From CANLWN01 sp039815505 (GTDB lineage: Bacteria; Bacteroidota; Bacteroidia; Flavobacteriales; Flavobacteriaceae), in assembly GCA_039815505.1 (NCBI GenBank), contig JBCBZE010000133.1, positions 1 to 8,453 on the forward strand: a DNA stretch of 8,453 bases, given 5' to 3'. Positions 1-6,449 of this stretch are shown piece by piece. Every line of letters begins with the position of its first letter. Position 1 is the stretch's first letter. The notes beneath the pieces were generated by a model. It was given only the letters and a program-made list of their open reading frames with translations, did no database searches and was not told the DNA's origin. The position numbers were made by a program, and so were the translations under genes.

Positions 1-257
1 CGTCCAATGACCTTATAGCCCAAAAGCATAAAGGGTAGATTAACCAGTATGATCAACCCATACAGCGGTAGAGAAGACGTTTCTGCTATTAATAAGGAGA
101 TGCCGGTGGCACCGCCATCAATAAACTGGTTTGGTAACAAAAAACTGTCCAGGCCAAATGCGGCGGAAAAAATACCCAAGACTAAAAAAAAGCCATCTTT
201 TAGCATCAATTTATAATCGATGCTTAGCGTATTTTTCTCCGTTATCGACTCTTTCAT
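1..257 (-). CDS. YitT-family membrane protein, 3' part missing (window edge)
   Basis: Reading the minus strand from the ATG at 257 gives 85 codons before the window ends, so only the N-terminus is present. After a polar stretch of about 20 residues comes a hydrophobic segment with FGLDSFLLPNQFIDGGATGIS, then a second hydrophobic segment (LPLYGLIILVNLPFMLLGYK). The N-Q-x-x-D-G-G-x-T-G-I-S pattern is typical of the YitT (DUF161/DUF2179) family of integral inner-membrane proteins, usually about 280-300 residues with a cytosolic C-terminal domain; transport function has been proposed for relatives but not settled. The start lies 20 nt past the tolC-like stop on the same strand with no visible terminator between, so it may be the last gene of the exporter operon or simply a co-directional neighbour. 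No clear Shine-Dalgarno is seen. Family assignment is fairly firm; function and operon membership are inference. Confidence 0.8.
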   Translation of the reverse strand, partial: MKESITEKNTLSIDYKLMLKDGFFLVLGIFSAAFGLDSFLLPNQFIDGGATGISLLIAETSSLPLYGLIILVNLPFMLLGYKVIG

Positions 258-277
258 TTGTTTATGCTATATACCCC

Positions 278-1681
278 TTATAAATTCTCCGGATTAACCG
301 CCAAACTATTGAACAGCTTTGCCTTTGCCGTAAAATATTTATTCTGTACCTCGTTCTGTTTTAACTCAGAATCAATAAGGCTACGCTCTCTTGAATTTAT
401 TAAGAACAGTGAGCTTTCACCAAAGCTGAACTTACGTTCTTCCGCGGTCAACAGGGTAGTATAATTATTTACGATATCGGCTATTAATTGGTTCTGTGTT
501 TGAAAAGATTCGAGCTCTTGATAAATGGCCAATACCTTATTACGAATTTCCAATTGTGCGTTATCGTACTCAAACTGGGCATCTTTTAATTTGAATTTTG
601 CCAATTTTACATCCCCTCTTTCTTTTCGTAAAAATATAGGTGTACTAAATCGAATGCCCCCCTTCCATTCCCTAAAATCATAGGAGCCCCCTATATCAGG
701 GGTTTCGGTCAGGAAATTGTATTCTGCATCTATTTTTGGCAACAACTTATTGACCTTTAATCTTTTATCTACTCTTAAACCATCTATTTTATATCCCAAG
801 GATTTTAATTTAGGATGGTTCTCCAGTGTAAAGCTATCCAAGGGTTTCCCCATAATTTCCAACGTAACATCTATATCTGTCTCTATATTGATATCCGGTA
901 TCACATTGGATTGAAGTTCTACCGGGGTATTATCATTCAACCACAAAAAATTAGAAAGTTCCAAGGATTTCTTTATTAGTTTAACCTTGGCCTGTTCTAG
1001 ACTAAGGGCCCTGTTCTGCATCGCTATTTTAGCTTCCACGGTATCTATCGCGGCTATATCACCTGATAATGCACTTTGTTTAATTCCTTGAAAACGCACT
1101 TGGGCATTCGTCAAGAAATCCCTAAAAACTTCTTGATCATTATACGCTTGGAGCCAATCGAAATAGGCGAGAGAAGCTTTAAAAAGAATTTGGTTCACCA
1201 GTAGATCCCTGTCTGCCTTGGTTTGCTCTCGTAGAAATTTTGCCTTACGCAAGGTGGCCATCCGCTCGTTGATCCACAATCCTTCTGCCAGGGCCACTGA
1301 AATACCTGCGCTATAAAGGCCGTCATCGGGGAAGAATTCATCTTGATTTATGAAATCACCCTCAGCTTGTTCAAAACCTCCCTTGAGTTCTATACCATAC
1401 CATGTAGGAATCTTAAAAGTCGCGTTGAGCCGGTCCCAATATTCAATACCCTTAAATTCTTTCTTTTCAAAGTCTACTTCTAGCTTTGGATCAAAACCAC
1501 CCCTTGATCGCATTAAATTGGCCTGACCGATATCAATGGTCAGTTCCGCTTGTTTGGCTATAGGGTGGTATTTTTTGACATACCCCAAATATTCCCTGAA
1601 ATTGAGCATGATACTATCCTGTTGCTGCGAAAAAAGTGGGAGGCTTGATAACAGCAGTGCATATATTAAAAATTTCCTCAT
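278..1681 (-). CDS. TolC-family outer-membrane efflux/secretion channel
   Basis: 467 residues, in the usual range for TolC-like outer-membrane factors. It forms the outer-membrane pore and periplasmic tunnel through which the upstream ABC/HlyD pair would expel substrate. I chose the ATG at 1681 (MRKFLIYALLLSSLPLFSQ) because it opens a clean Sec signal peptide with probable cleavage before QQQDS near residue 18. A longer reading to 1780 would overlap the adaptor gene by about 100 nt and bury the signal peptide. The mature protein shows the family pattern of long amphipathic helices: an early LNFREYLGYVKKYHPIAKQ segment, an internal repeat boundary around residue 190-215, and a final long helix ending TAKAKLFNSLAV. 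Its ATG starts one base after the adaptor stop (TAG-G-ATG), so translation is almost certainly coupled. Role is secure at family level; substrate is unknown. Confidence 0.92.
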   Translation of the reverse strand: MRKFLIYALLLSSLPLFSQQQDSIMLNFREYLGYVKKYHPIAKQAELTIDIGQANLMRSRGGFDPKLEVDFEKKEFKGIEYWDRLNATFKIPTWYGIELKGGFEQAEGDFINQDEFFPDDGLYSAGISVALAEGLWINERMATLRKAKFLREQTKADRDLLVNQILFKASLAYFDWLQAYNDQEVFRDFLTNAQVRFQGIKQSALSGDIAAIDTVEAKIAMQNRALSLEQAKVKLIKKSLELSNFLWLNDNTPVELQSNVIPDINIETDIDVTLEIMGKPLDSFTLENHPKLKSLGYKIDGLRVDKRLKVNKLLPKIDAEYNFLTETPDIGGSYDFREWKGGIRFSTPIFLRKERGDVKLAKFKLKDAQFEYDNAQLEIRNKVLAIYQELESFQTQNQLIADIVNNYTTLLTAEERKFSFGESSLFLINSRERSLIDSELKQNEVQNKYFTAKAKLFNSLAVNPENL

Positions 1682-1682
1682 C

Positions 1683-3035
1683 CTATTTCTTTTCAACCTT
1701 TGCCGTTGCGTTATCTGGTTGGTAGTAGTTGGGCGGGAACCCGTTGAGTTGTCGCCATAATTCAAACCAAATGGGCACATCTTCCAACAAGGCTATGGTA
1801 TTGGCACCGGACCCTACTCTAATATCCTTGGGCCAAGGATGATCGTCCGGGTCCGGGGCCAAAAGGACCCTGTATTTACCATTATCGCTAATGAACGTCT
1901 CCACGGCTACTACTTTTCCCCCATACGTACCGTAGGACACATTGGGCCAGCCATTAAACACTATAGCCGGCCAACCATCGAACTGTATGCGTACCGTCTC
2001 TCCGAGGTGTATCAATGGAAGGTCCAAGGGTTTTACAAACGTTTCTACGGCCATGTCGTAATCCGAGGGCATAATACCTACCAATCGATCTCCTTCCTTG
2101 AAAGTCTCACCTATTCCTCCCTGCAAGGCTTTGTTTATAAACCCATTTTGTGGTGCTTTAATATAATAGAGGTCATTACGGATTTCGTAGTTGGTAAATT
2201 CATTTTCAAGTTTGGTAACCTGTGCTTCCCCATCGAATTGATTGGACTGCGCGGTATACATATCACTCTGTGCTTTGGAAATCTTATCGGTATATTCAGC
2301 CCTAACGCGATTAATTTCGACTTGGGCGTTGAGCACCTCGTTCCTACTTGCCAACAGTTTGTTCTCTTGAGAAATCAATTTTGCCTGGGTTTCCTGAAGT
2401 TTTAATCTTTTTTCTTCAACGTCGGTTACCGCTTTTAATCCCTCTTTTTCCAATTGTACTACCCGATCATATTGGCGCTCGGCAATAGTGATATTGGTTT
2501 TGGCGGCTTCCAGATCTATACTATCGCTCTGTACTTTTAATTTGGATTGGAGCAGTTTGTTTTTAGATTGTTCCAATTTCAAGACCCGTTCATTCCCCAA
2601 AGCTCCTATTTGATTGTTCAATGCCTTCACCTTTTCTTGATAGGAAACTACAGCCATGGACTTGGCCTTGATCTGACTACCGGTCCTTTCTACCAGGTTA
2701 GGATCAAAATATTCATTCTTTATTTCGGAAATAAACAAAATGGTGTCCCCTTTTTTTACATAATCCCCTTCCTGTACGTACCACCTCTCAATACGGCCCG
2801 GTATGGGTGATTGAATGGTCTGAGGTCTTTGATCTGGTTTTAGGGTGGTAAGGTATCCCTCTCCCGATATGTTCTGGGTCCAGGGCAGAAACAATACGAT
2901 AAAACCTATAAAGGCAAACCCTAATAGAAAACGATTAAAGTGTTTATAATGCCTTTTGTGAAATACCCTTTTTCCGGACTTATAACCCGATATATCTACC
3001 TTTTCGTTAAGCTTGTTATCAGATATATTTAACAT
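1683..3035 (-). CDS. HlyD-type periplasmic adaptor (membrane fusion protein)
   Basis: 450 residues. It bridges the inner-membrane ABC protein and the TolC-type channel. Order of parts: cytosolic basic N-terminus (1-33); a single membrane anchor at about 34-52; first half of a biotinyl-lipoyl-like domain at about 65-105 (IQSPIPGRIERWYVQEGDYV, KKGDTILFI); a long coiled-coil hairpin at about 115-290 rich in K/E/Q/L; the second lipoyl half at 291-300 (YIKAPQNGFI); then a beta-barrel domain to about 410. The C-terminal tail (LLEDVPIWFELWRQLNGFPPNYY) is distinctive. The single N-terminal anchor and long hairpin resemble type I secretion adaptors more than RND adaptors. The start is supported by AAAGGA seven bases upstream, the best ribosome-binding site in the operon; it overlaps the stop of the ABC gene, 6 nt away. 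No lipobox. Confidence 0.93.
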   Translation of the reverse strand: MLNISDNKLNEKVDISGYKSGKRVFHKRHYKHFNRFLLGFAFIGFIVLFLPWTQNISGEGYLTTLKPDQRPQTIQSPIPGRIERWYVQEGDYVKKGDTILFISEIKNEYFDPNLVERTGSQIKAKSMAVVSYQEKVKALNNQIGALGNERVLKLEQSKNKLLQSKLKVQSDSIDLEAAKTNITIAERQYDRVVQLEKEGLKAVTDVEEKRLKLQETQAKLISQENKLLASRNEVLNAQVEINRVRAEYTDKISKAQSDMYTAQSNQFDGEAQVTKLENEFTNYEIRNDLYYIKAPQNGFINKALQGGIGETFKEGDRLVGIMPSDYDMAVETFVKPLDLPLIHLGETVRIQFDGWPAIVFNGWPNVSYGTYGGKVVAVETFISDNGKYRVLLAPDPDDHPWPKDIRVGSGANTIALLEDVPIWFELWRQLNGFPPNYYQPDNATAKVEKK

Positions 3036-3041
3036 TATCCT

Positions 3042-4709
3042 TTATTTTTCGTTAGTAATCTTACCGTTTTTTACCGTAATAATCCTGCTACATCCTTGTG
3101 TCCACCTGGGGTTTTGGCTAACTACTAGAAGTGCCCACCCATTGGATTTGTCTGTGAGGAAATCCATTATCTCTTTAGTCTCTTCCTTGTCAAATTGATC
3201 TAAAGGATCTTTGAGAATCAATAGTTTTGGCCGTCGAACAATACTTCTCGCCAATACTATTTTTTTGGATATGGTATATGGAATTTGTTTACCTTCTGGA
3301 TAAAGTATGGTCTTTATACCCTGCGATTGTTCCTTAACAAATTGGGAAAGTCCCGTTTTCTCCAGGGCCCAATAAATATCTTCACTGGTTATAGCAGGAT
3401 CACCGAATGTGATATTGTCCTCCAAAGTTCCCTCAAAAGGCGATTCTTCGGTCAAAGACTGCCCTAAGTAGGAACGGTATTCGTTTAAATGAAGCCCTTT
3501 GAGGGATACATTGTTTACATAAATGTTCCCTGAGGTCGGTTCAATAATACCTGCAATAAGCCGTAAAAGGGTAGACTTCCCGGAACCACTGGGGCCTTTG
3601 ATCAAAATTTTACAGGTGGGCGTAATGGTGAGGGAAACATTGTCCAAAATCTTCTTGGCTCCATCAGGTACTGTATAATCTACATTTTCCAATTCCAAAG
3701 TAAAGCCTTCGCTTTCCTTAAAGGGGCGTTCTCCTTCCTGGGGTTCCAATTCCTTATCTACCACTTGACCCAGTTTTTCCAAGGAAGTGAGCACATCGTA
3801 AAAAGACTCCAGTCCAAGTATCAATTTCTCAACAGAGGTAATAACCAAAAGTATAATAAGCTCTGCGGCTACGAACTGACCAATATTCATTTCCTGGTTA
3901 AGCACCAAAAGTCCTCCTATTAGGAGCAATCCTGCCGTGACCAGCACTTTAAAACCTATCATTTGGATGAACTGCAAAATCAGGATTTTAAAATGACCTT
4001 CCCTTGCCGCTAGATAATCGGCGACCAATGTATCGTTTTTATCGAGCGCGTGGGTGGTTTTGCCGGAAAGTTTAAAACTTATGATGGATCTTGCCACTTC
4101 CTGAATCCAATGGGCTACCCGATATTTATTTTTGGATTCTTCCAAGCTGGTTTTTAACCCTTGTTGGGCAGTGTACTTAAAAACAATATAGATAAGAAGC
4201 AACAACAGAAGCCCATAGATGATAAAAAATGGGTGATAGAAAGAAAGCAGCAACAGCCCAAAAAGAATCTGTAATAAAGCCGCTGGAAAGTCTATCAATA
4301 TTTTTGCCAACCCTTTCTGCACTGTTAGCGTATCAAAGAAACGGTTTGCCAATTCTGGAGGGTAATAATTACGTAATTCGCCCATTTTAATTTTTGGGAA
4401 ACGATAGGCAAACTCGAAAGAGGCCCGAGTAAAAATTTTCTGTTGTAGATTTTCTATAATCCTGATCTGCATAAGTTGCAAAATCCCAACAAAAGCTACT
4501 CCCAAAGTCACCAAGGTCACCAAAACGATCCAAGATGTGCTTACTTGGGCACCCTGGATCAAATTAATAATAGCTTGTATTCCAAGGGGCAGTGAGAGGT
4601 TCACGATTCCCGCAAAAATGGCATAATAGAAGATTTGGGAAATATCTTTTTTATCTAGTCTAAGAAGACCAATTAACCGCTGCCAGGCGGTTAGAATGTT
4701 TTTAGGCAT
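3042..4709 (-). CDS. ABC half-exporter with degenerate nucleotide-binding domain
   Basis: 555 residues: an ABC-exporter membrane domain (about 20-300, hydrophobic spans near 24-50, 58-82, 139-157, 159-178, 247-270, 275-297) fused to a nucleotide-binding domain (about 337-555). There is no N-terminal C39 peptidase domain. Intact elements: A-loop tyrosine Y345, Walker A GPSGSGKST (372-380), Q-loop Q417, D-loop Asp507, and the IVLARS segment that normally follows the signature. Altered elements: IPYTI (476-480) stands where LSGGQ should be; LLILKDP (496-502) puts Lys500 at the Walker B aspartate and Asp501 at the catalytic glutamate; the H-switch is Gln532 (VVSQ). If it works as a homodimer both ATP sites would lack normal catalytic residues. 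The ATG lies inside the last codons of the TetR gene (8-nt overlap), so expression is translationally coupled. Exporter class is firm; substrate and whether it hydrolyses ATP are unknown. Confidence 0.93.
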   Translation of the reverse strand: MPKNILTAWQRLIGLLRLDKKDISQIFYYAIFAGIVNLSLPLGIQAIINLIQGAQVSTSWIVLVTLVTLGVAFVGILQLMQIRIIENLQQKIFTRASFEFAYRFPKIKMGELRNYYPPELANRFFDTLTVQKGLAKILIDFPAALLQILFGLLLLSFYHPFFIIYGLLLLLLIYIVFKYTAQQGLKTSLEESKNKYRVAHWIQEVARSIISFKLSGKTTHALDKNDTLVADYLAAREGHFKILILQFIQMIGFKVLVTAGLLLIGGLLVLNQEMNIGQFVAAELIILLVITSVEKLILGLESFYDVLTSLEKLGQVVDKELEPQEGERPFKESEGFTLELENVDYTVPDGAKKILDNVSLTITPTCKILIKGPSGSGKSTLLRLIAGIIEPTSGNIYVNNVSLKGLHLNEYRSYLGQSLTEESPFEGTLEDNITFGDPAITSEDIYWALEKTGLSQFVKEQSQGIKTILYPEGKQIPYTISKKIVLARSIVRRPKLLILKDPLDQFDKEETKEIMDFLTDKSNGWALLVVSQNPRWTQGCSRIITVKNGKITNEK

Positions 4710-5388
4710 GCTTTTTTTTCTTTAGACAGTTAAATACTAAATCGGTAAAATATGGGGTAGGGCCAATATCCTCATTGCAATTTGTTAAAGAGGTAAAATG
4801 ATCCTTAAGAAAATATTGATGCAAAGAACCTTCCAATACGGTACTGGCAAGACTGGAAGGGTATAGATAATCTGGGTTTACGGCATAAATCATCTCACTC
4901 ATCCTATTGACCAGTCTTTTGTAAATAACAAAGTATCCCTCCTTGTTTTCCTGATCAACTTCCTTGGTAAGATAGGATTTGGAATACTCATTGATTATGA
5001 TTTTATTTAGAAGTATCTCATCGATATGGGAGAAAGAAGAGTCCACTTTCGTGGCCCTTGTAACTATTTCAATAGCTTTGCTAAGTTTCTCCTTGGCATT
5101 ACCTATACTATTGGTGGAAAAAACCAATTGATATTCTAACCACCCCCAATACCAAGAGGTAAGATATAAGAGCAGTTTATGCTTATTCTCAAAGTATCTA
5201 TAAATGGAACTCTCATTGGAGCCTATTTTATCACCTAACTTCTTAAACGTAAACTTTTCAAAACCAATTTCGTGAATCATAAGGATACTCTGTTCTATAA
5301 TTCTTTTTCCCAAATCTGATGATTCAGGATCTTTTATATAGATCTTCTCGTTGATACCAATTTTTACCGACTGTAATAGACGCTCCAT
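4702..5388 (-). CDS. TetR/AcrR-family regulator of the exporter operon
   Basis: 228 residues. The N-terminal DNA-binding domain (about 25-75) carries the TetR helix-turn-helix signature: FTFKKLGDKIG, NESSIYRYFENKHKLLLYL at about 46-76. The rest (about 80-228) is a divergent, mostly helical ligand-binding/dimerisation domain that I cannot assign to a ligand class. It is the first gene of a run of tightly packed minus-strand genes, so it probably represses itself together with the exporter and responds to an exported or toxic compound; that is inference from context. The ATG at 5388 is used because the helix preceding the HTH begins about 25 residues in; there is no Shine-Dalgarno sequence, only an AT-rich leader, common in Bacteroidota. 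Its last codons contain an A8 run forming A-AAA-AAG in frame (see findings), and its stop lies within the ABC start region. Confidence 0.9.
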   Translation of the reverse strand: MERLLQSVKIGINEKIYIKDPESSDLGKRIIEQSILMIHEIGFEKFTFKKLGDKIGSNESSIYRYFENKHKLLLYLTSWYWGWLEYQLVFSTNSIGNAKEKLSKAIEIVTRATKVDSSFSHIDEILLNKIIINEYSKSYLTKEVDQENKEGYFVIYKRLVNRMSEMIYAVNPDYLYPSSLASTVLEGSLHQYFLKDHFTSLTNCNEDIGPTPYFTDLVFNCLKKKKHA

Positions 5389-5412
5389 AACTATATGTAT
5401 ATATTATCATCG

Positions 5413-5443
5413 CAAATATAATAGTATTACTATTGTATGCTAA
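5413..5443 (-). promoter_or_regulatory. Probable promoter of the TetR-exporter operon
   Basis: On the minus strand 5420-5413 reads TATATTTG, an exact match to the Bacteroidota -7 element TAnnTTTG. Nineteen bases upstream, 5443-5440 reads TTAG, three of four bases of the -33 element TTTG. Expected transcription start is around 5406, giving a short leader of roughly 18 nt before the TetR ATG. The match and spacing are seen in the sequence; promoter activity is inference. Confidence 0.5.
5420..5434. promoter_or_regulatory. Candidate TetR operator (15-bp perfect palindrome)
   Basis: AATAGTA-T-TACTATT is a perfect inverted repeat with 7-bp arms around one central base. It fills most of the spacer between the -33 and -7 elements of the TetR promoter and touches the -7 element. 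Length, symmetry and position are what a TetR dimer site usually looks like, so autorepression by the adjacent TetR protein is the natural reading. AT-rich spacers give chance palindromes, which keeps the confidence moderate. Confidence 0.5.
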
Positions 5444-5522
5444 TAGTTTAACTTATGTTTAACGCATGTAATACTAATAAATTGGTTGATCATCATTAAT
5501 TTTATCATATCATTTAATACTA
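5422..5522. repeat. Three copies of TAATACTA in the divergent control region
   Basis: TAATACTA occurs at 5469-5476 and 5515-5522, and its reverse complement TAGTATTA at 5422-5429 inside the palindrome. Start-to-start distances are 47 and 46 bp. The first two copies share a ninth base (TAGTATTAC / GTAATACTA). The third copy ends five bases before the ATG of the secreted-protein gene. They may be half-sites for one regulator acting on both divergent units; this is inference. Confidence 0.4.
5432..5461 (+). promoter_or_regulatory. Weak candidate promoter for the secreted-protein genes
   Basis: ATTG (5432-5435) and TATGTTTA (5454-5461) are each one base away from TTTG and TAnnTTTG, separated by 18 bases. 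The -33-like part overlaps the right arm of the palindrome, which would let one bound regulator affect both directions. The match is only fair, and a second similar -7-like word (TAATTTTA, 5497-5504) lies closer to the gene without a partner, so the true start is uncertain. Confidence 0.2.
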
Positions 5523-5527
5523 GGCTT

Positions 5528-5899
5528 ATGAAATATATATACATTTTACTCTTTGCAAGTCTTATTTCATTACACTGCAATGCACAGCAGCTGTATCGCC
5601 TACAATGGGAAAATTATCAACAAACCGAAGTCCTATCCGGAGCATTGGATAAGGAAATAAACTTGCACGGTAAGAACATTATAGTAACCATGGGGGGATT
5701 AAATGACCTCGATGGTGCCGGCAACTATCTGAATATGTATGGCAATACACTTATCATAGATAGTCTGGACATACTATCCGATGGTACTAGAAACGTTGTT
5801 TTAAGAAGAGAGGACGGTAAAAATTTCTTCAATCTTTTCTCAACGGTTAGAGCAAGATTGATACCGCTTGAGCGAAGTGGCACTAGTAATGCGGATTAA
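5528..5899 (+). CDS. Small secreted protein of unknown function (paralogue 1)
   Basis: 123 residues from the ATG at 5528. The open frame extends upstream to an ATG at 5486, but only the inner start places the hydrophobic core (YIYILLFASLISL) right behind MK, giving a proper Sec signal peptide with likely cleavage after CNA, before QQLYRL. The cysteine is preceded by SLH, which is not a good lipobox, so the mature protein (about 103 residues) is probably periplasmic or exported rather than a lipoprotein. I recognise no domain. Its last 45 residues (NTLIIDSLDILSDG, NVVLRREDGKNFFNLFSTV) align with the next gene, so the two are tandem paralogues. It is divergent from the TetR-exporter operon across a 139-bp control region, which suggests but does not prove shared regulation. 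No convincing Shine-Dalgarno. Confidence 0.75.
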   Translation: MKYIYILLFASLISLHCNAQQLYRLQWENYQQTEVLSGALDKEINLHGKNIIVTMGGLNDLDGAGNYLNMYGNTLIIDSLDILSDGTRNVVLRREDGKNFFNLFSTVRARLIPLERSGTSNAD

Positions 5900-5900
5900 A

Positions 5901-5922
5901 CCCGATTGAACAAATGATCGGG
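5901..5922 (+). other. Small hairpin between the two secreted-protein genes
   Basis: CCCGAT (5901-5906) pairs with ATCGGG (5917-5922) across a 10-base loop, starting immediately after the stop of the first gene. No T-run follows, so it is not a convincing intrinsic terminator; it could stabilise the upstream message or be chance. Confidence 0.25.
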
Positions 5923-5962
5923 GTCCTCAATATGGCTAAGCGTAGATTAAAAAAAAATAATC

Positions 5963-6328
5963 ATGAAGAAGGGGATGTTATTTTTAATTATGTTTTTATC
6001 CACGGCCATGAGTATTCAAGGGCAGAAAAAAAGCATGGATATTACACTAGGAGACACGTTGGTTTTGGGAAAACCCATATCATCTGAATATAGATATGTG
6101 CACTTTCCCGCGAAGAATACCATTATTAAACGTGGTGCCATAGCCAACTTTAAAAGCGTCATAAACAAAAAAGTAATTGTTGAGCAAATGTACATTGACG
6201 CCAATGGGATTACCCAAGTTGTATTAAAAAGAAGCGATGGCAGAAAATTTTTTAGATTTTTTCCAAGGGTTACGGCCAACCTAAAAATGGCTTTGGAAAA
6301 AGAAGAATTGACAGTTCTCAACGGATAA
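5963..6328 (+). CDS. Small secreted protein of unknown function (paralogue 2)
   Basis: 121 residues. A lysine-led hydrophobic signal peptide (MKKGMLFLIMFLSTAMSIQG) is followed by QKKSMDIT, with likely signal-peptidase I cleavage around residue 20. The mature part (about 100 residues) looks beta-rich and basic. It shares with the preceding gene a C-terminal block: VVLKRSDGRKFFRFFPRV here against VVLRREDGKNFFNLFSTV there, and a weaker upstream block (AKNTIIKRGAIANF against GKNIIVTMGGLNDL). No known domain is recognised. The gene starts 63 nt after its paralogue, with an A9 run just upstream and no Shine-Dalgarno; A-rich leaders are common for Bacteroidota genes. A strong terminator follows. Probably transcribed with paralogue 1. 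Not homologous, as far as I can see, to substrates of type I secretion. Confidence 0.78.
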   Translation: MKKGMLFLIMFLSTAMSIQGQKKSMDITLGDTLVLGKPISSEYRYVHFPAKNTIIKRGAIANFKSVINKKVIVEQMYIDANGITQVVLKRSDGRKFFRFFPRVTANLKMALEKEELTVLNG

Positions 6329-6385
6329 ACGTACGAACATCCGAAATGTTTAGGAACAAATTTTGACCCATAATTGTTCTCTGGT

Positions 6386-6449
6386 GCGCCAGCCAACTCA
6401 AGTTAGTGTTCGCTAAAAACAATTGAGTGTCCTCTGGCTGGCGCTTTTT
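6386..6449 (+). terminator. Strong nested intrinsic terminator after the secreted-protein pair
   Basis: GCGCCAGCCA (6386-6395) and TGGCTGGCGC (6435-6444) are perfect 10-bp complementary arms, followed directly by TTTTTA. Inside, ACTCAA (6396-6401) stacks on the outer stem and pairs with TTGAGT (6423-6428), leaving a 6-nt one-sided bulge, and TTAG/CTAA can pair at the tip. The T-run lies on the plus-strand side only, so it serves the two genes to the left. The long composite loop is more elaborate than a minimal terminator. Confidence 0.8.

Noticed and set aside
1682..1780. Longer N-terminus for the TolC-like protein, starting at 1780
   Set aside because: It would overlap the adaptor gene by about 100 nt and put 33 polar residues ahead of an obvious signal peptide; the ATG at 1681 fits better.
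1839..2405. 188-codon plus-strand open frame opposite the HlyD gene
   Set aside because: It lies entirely antisense to a well-supported adaptor gene, and its translation has no recognisable domain; it is a shadow frame.
3042..4709. Calling the ABC gene a pseudogene because of its degenerate motifs
   Set aside because: The frame is intact over 555 residues, Walker A and Q-loop are conserved, and it is translationally coupled to intact neighbours; altered function is more likely than decay.
5486..5527. Upstream start (MIIINFIISFNTRLMK) for the first secreted protein
   Set aside because: It adds 14 residues ahead of a complete signal peptide and runs through the putative control region; the ATG at 5528 is preferred, although a hydrophobic extension cannot be fully excluded.
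5932..6090. 52-codon plus-strand ORF starting MAKRRLKKNNHEEGD
   Set aside because: It overlaps the signal-peptide region of the second secreted protein in another frame and its translation looks like out-of-frame noise.
5528..6328. Bacteriocin or RTX-type substrates for the exporter
   Set aside because: Both small proteins have Sec signal peptides, no double-glycine leader, no glycine-rich calcium repeats, and the ABC protein has no C39 peptidase domain.
6016..6396. 126-codon minus-strand open frame opposite the second secreted protein
   Set aside because: It is antisense to a better-supported gene and runs into the terminator hairpin; composition looks like a reverse-frame shadow.
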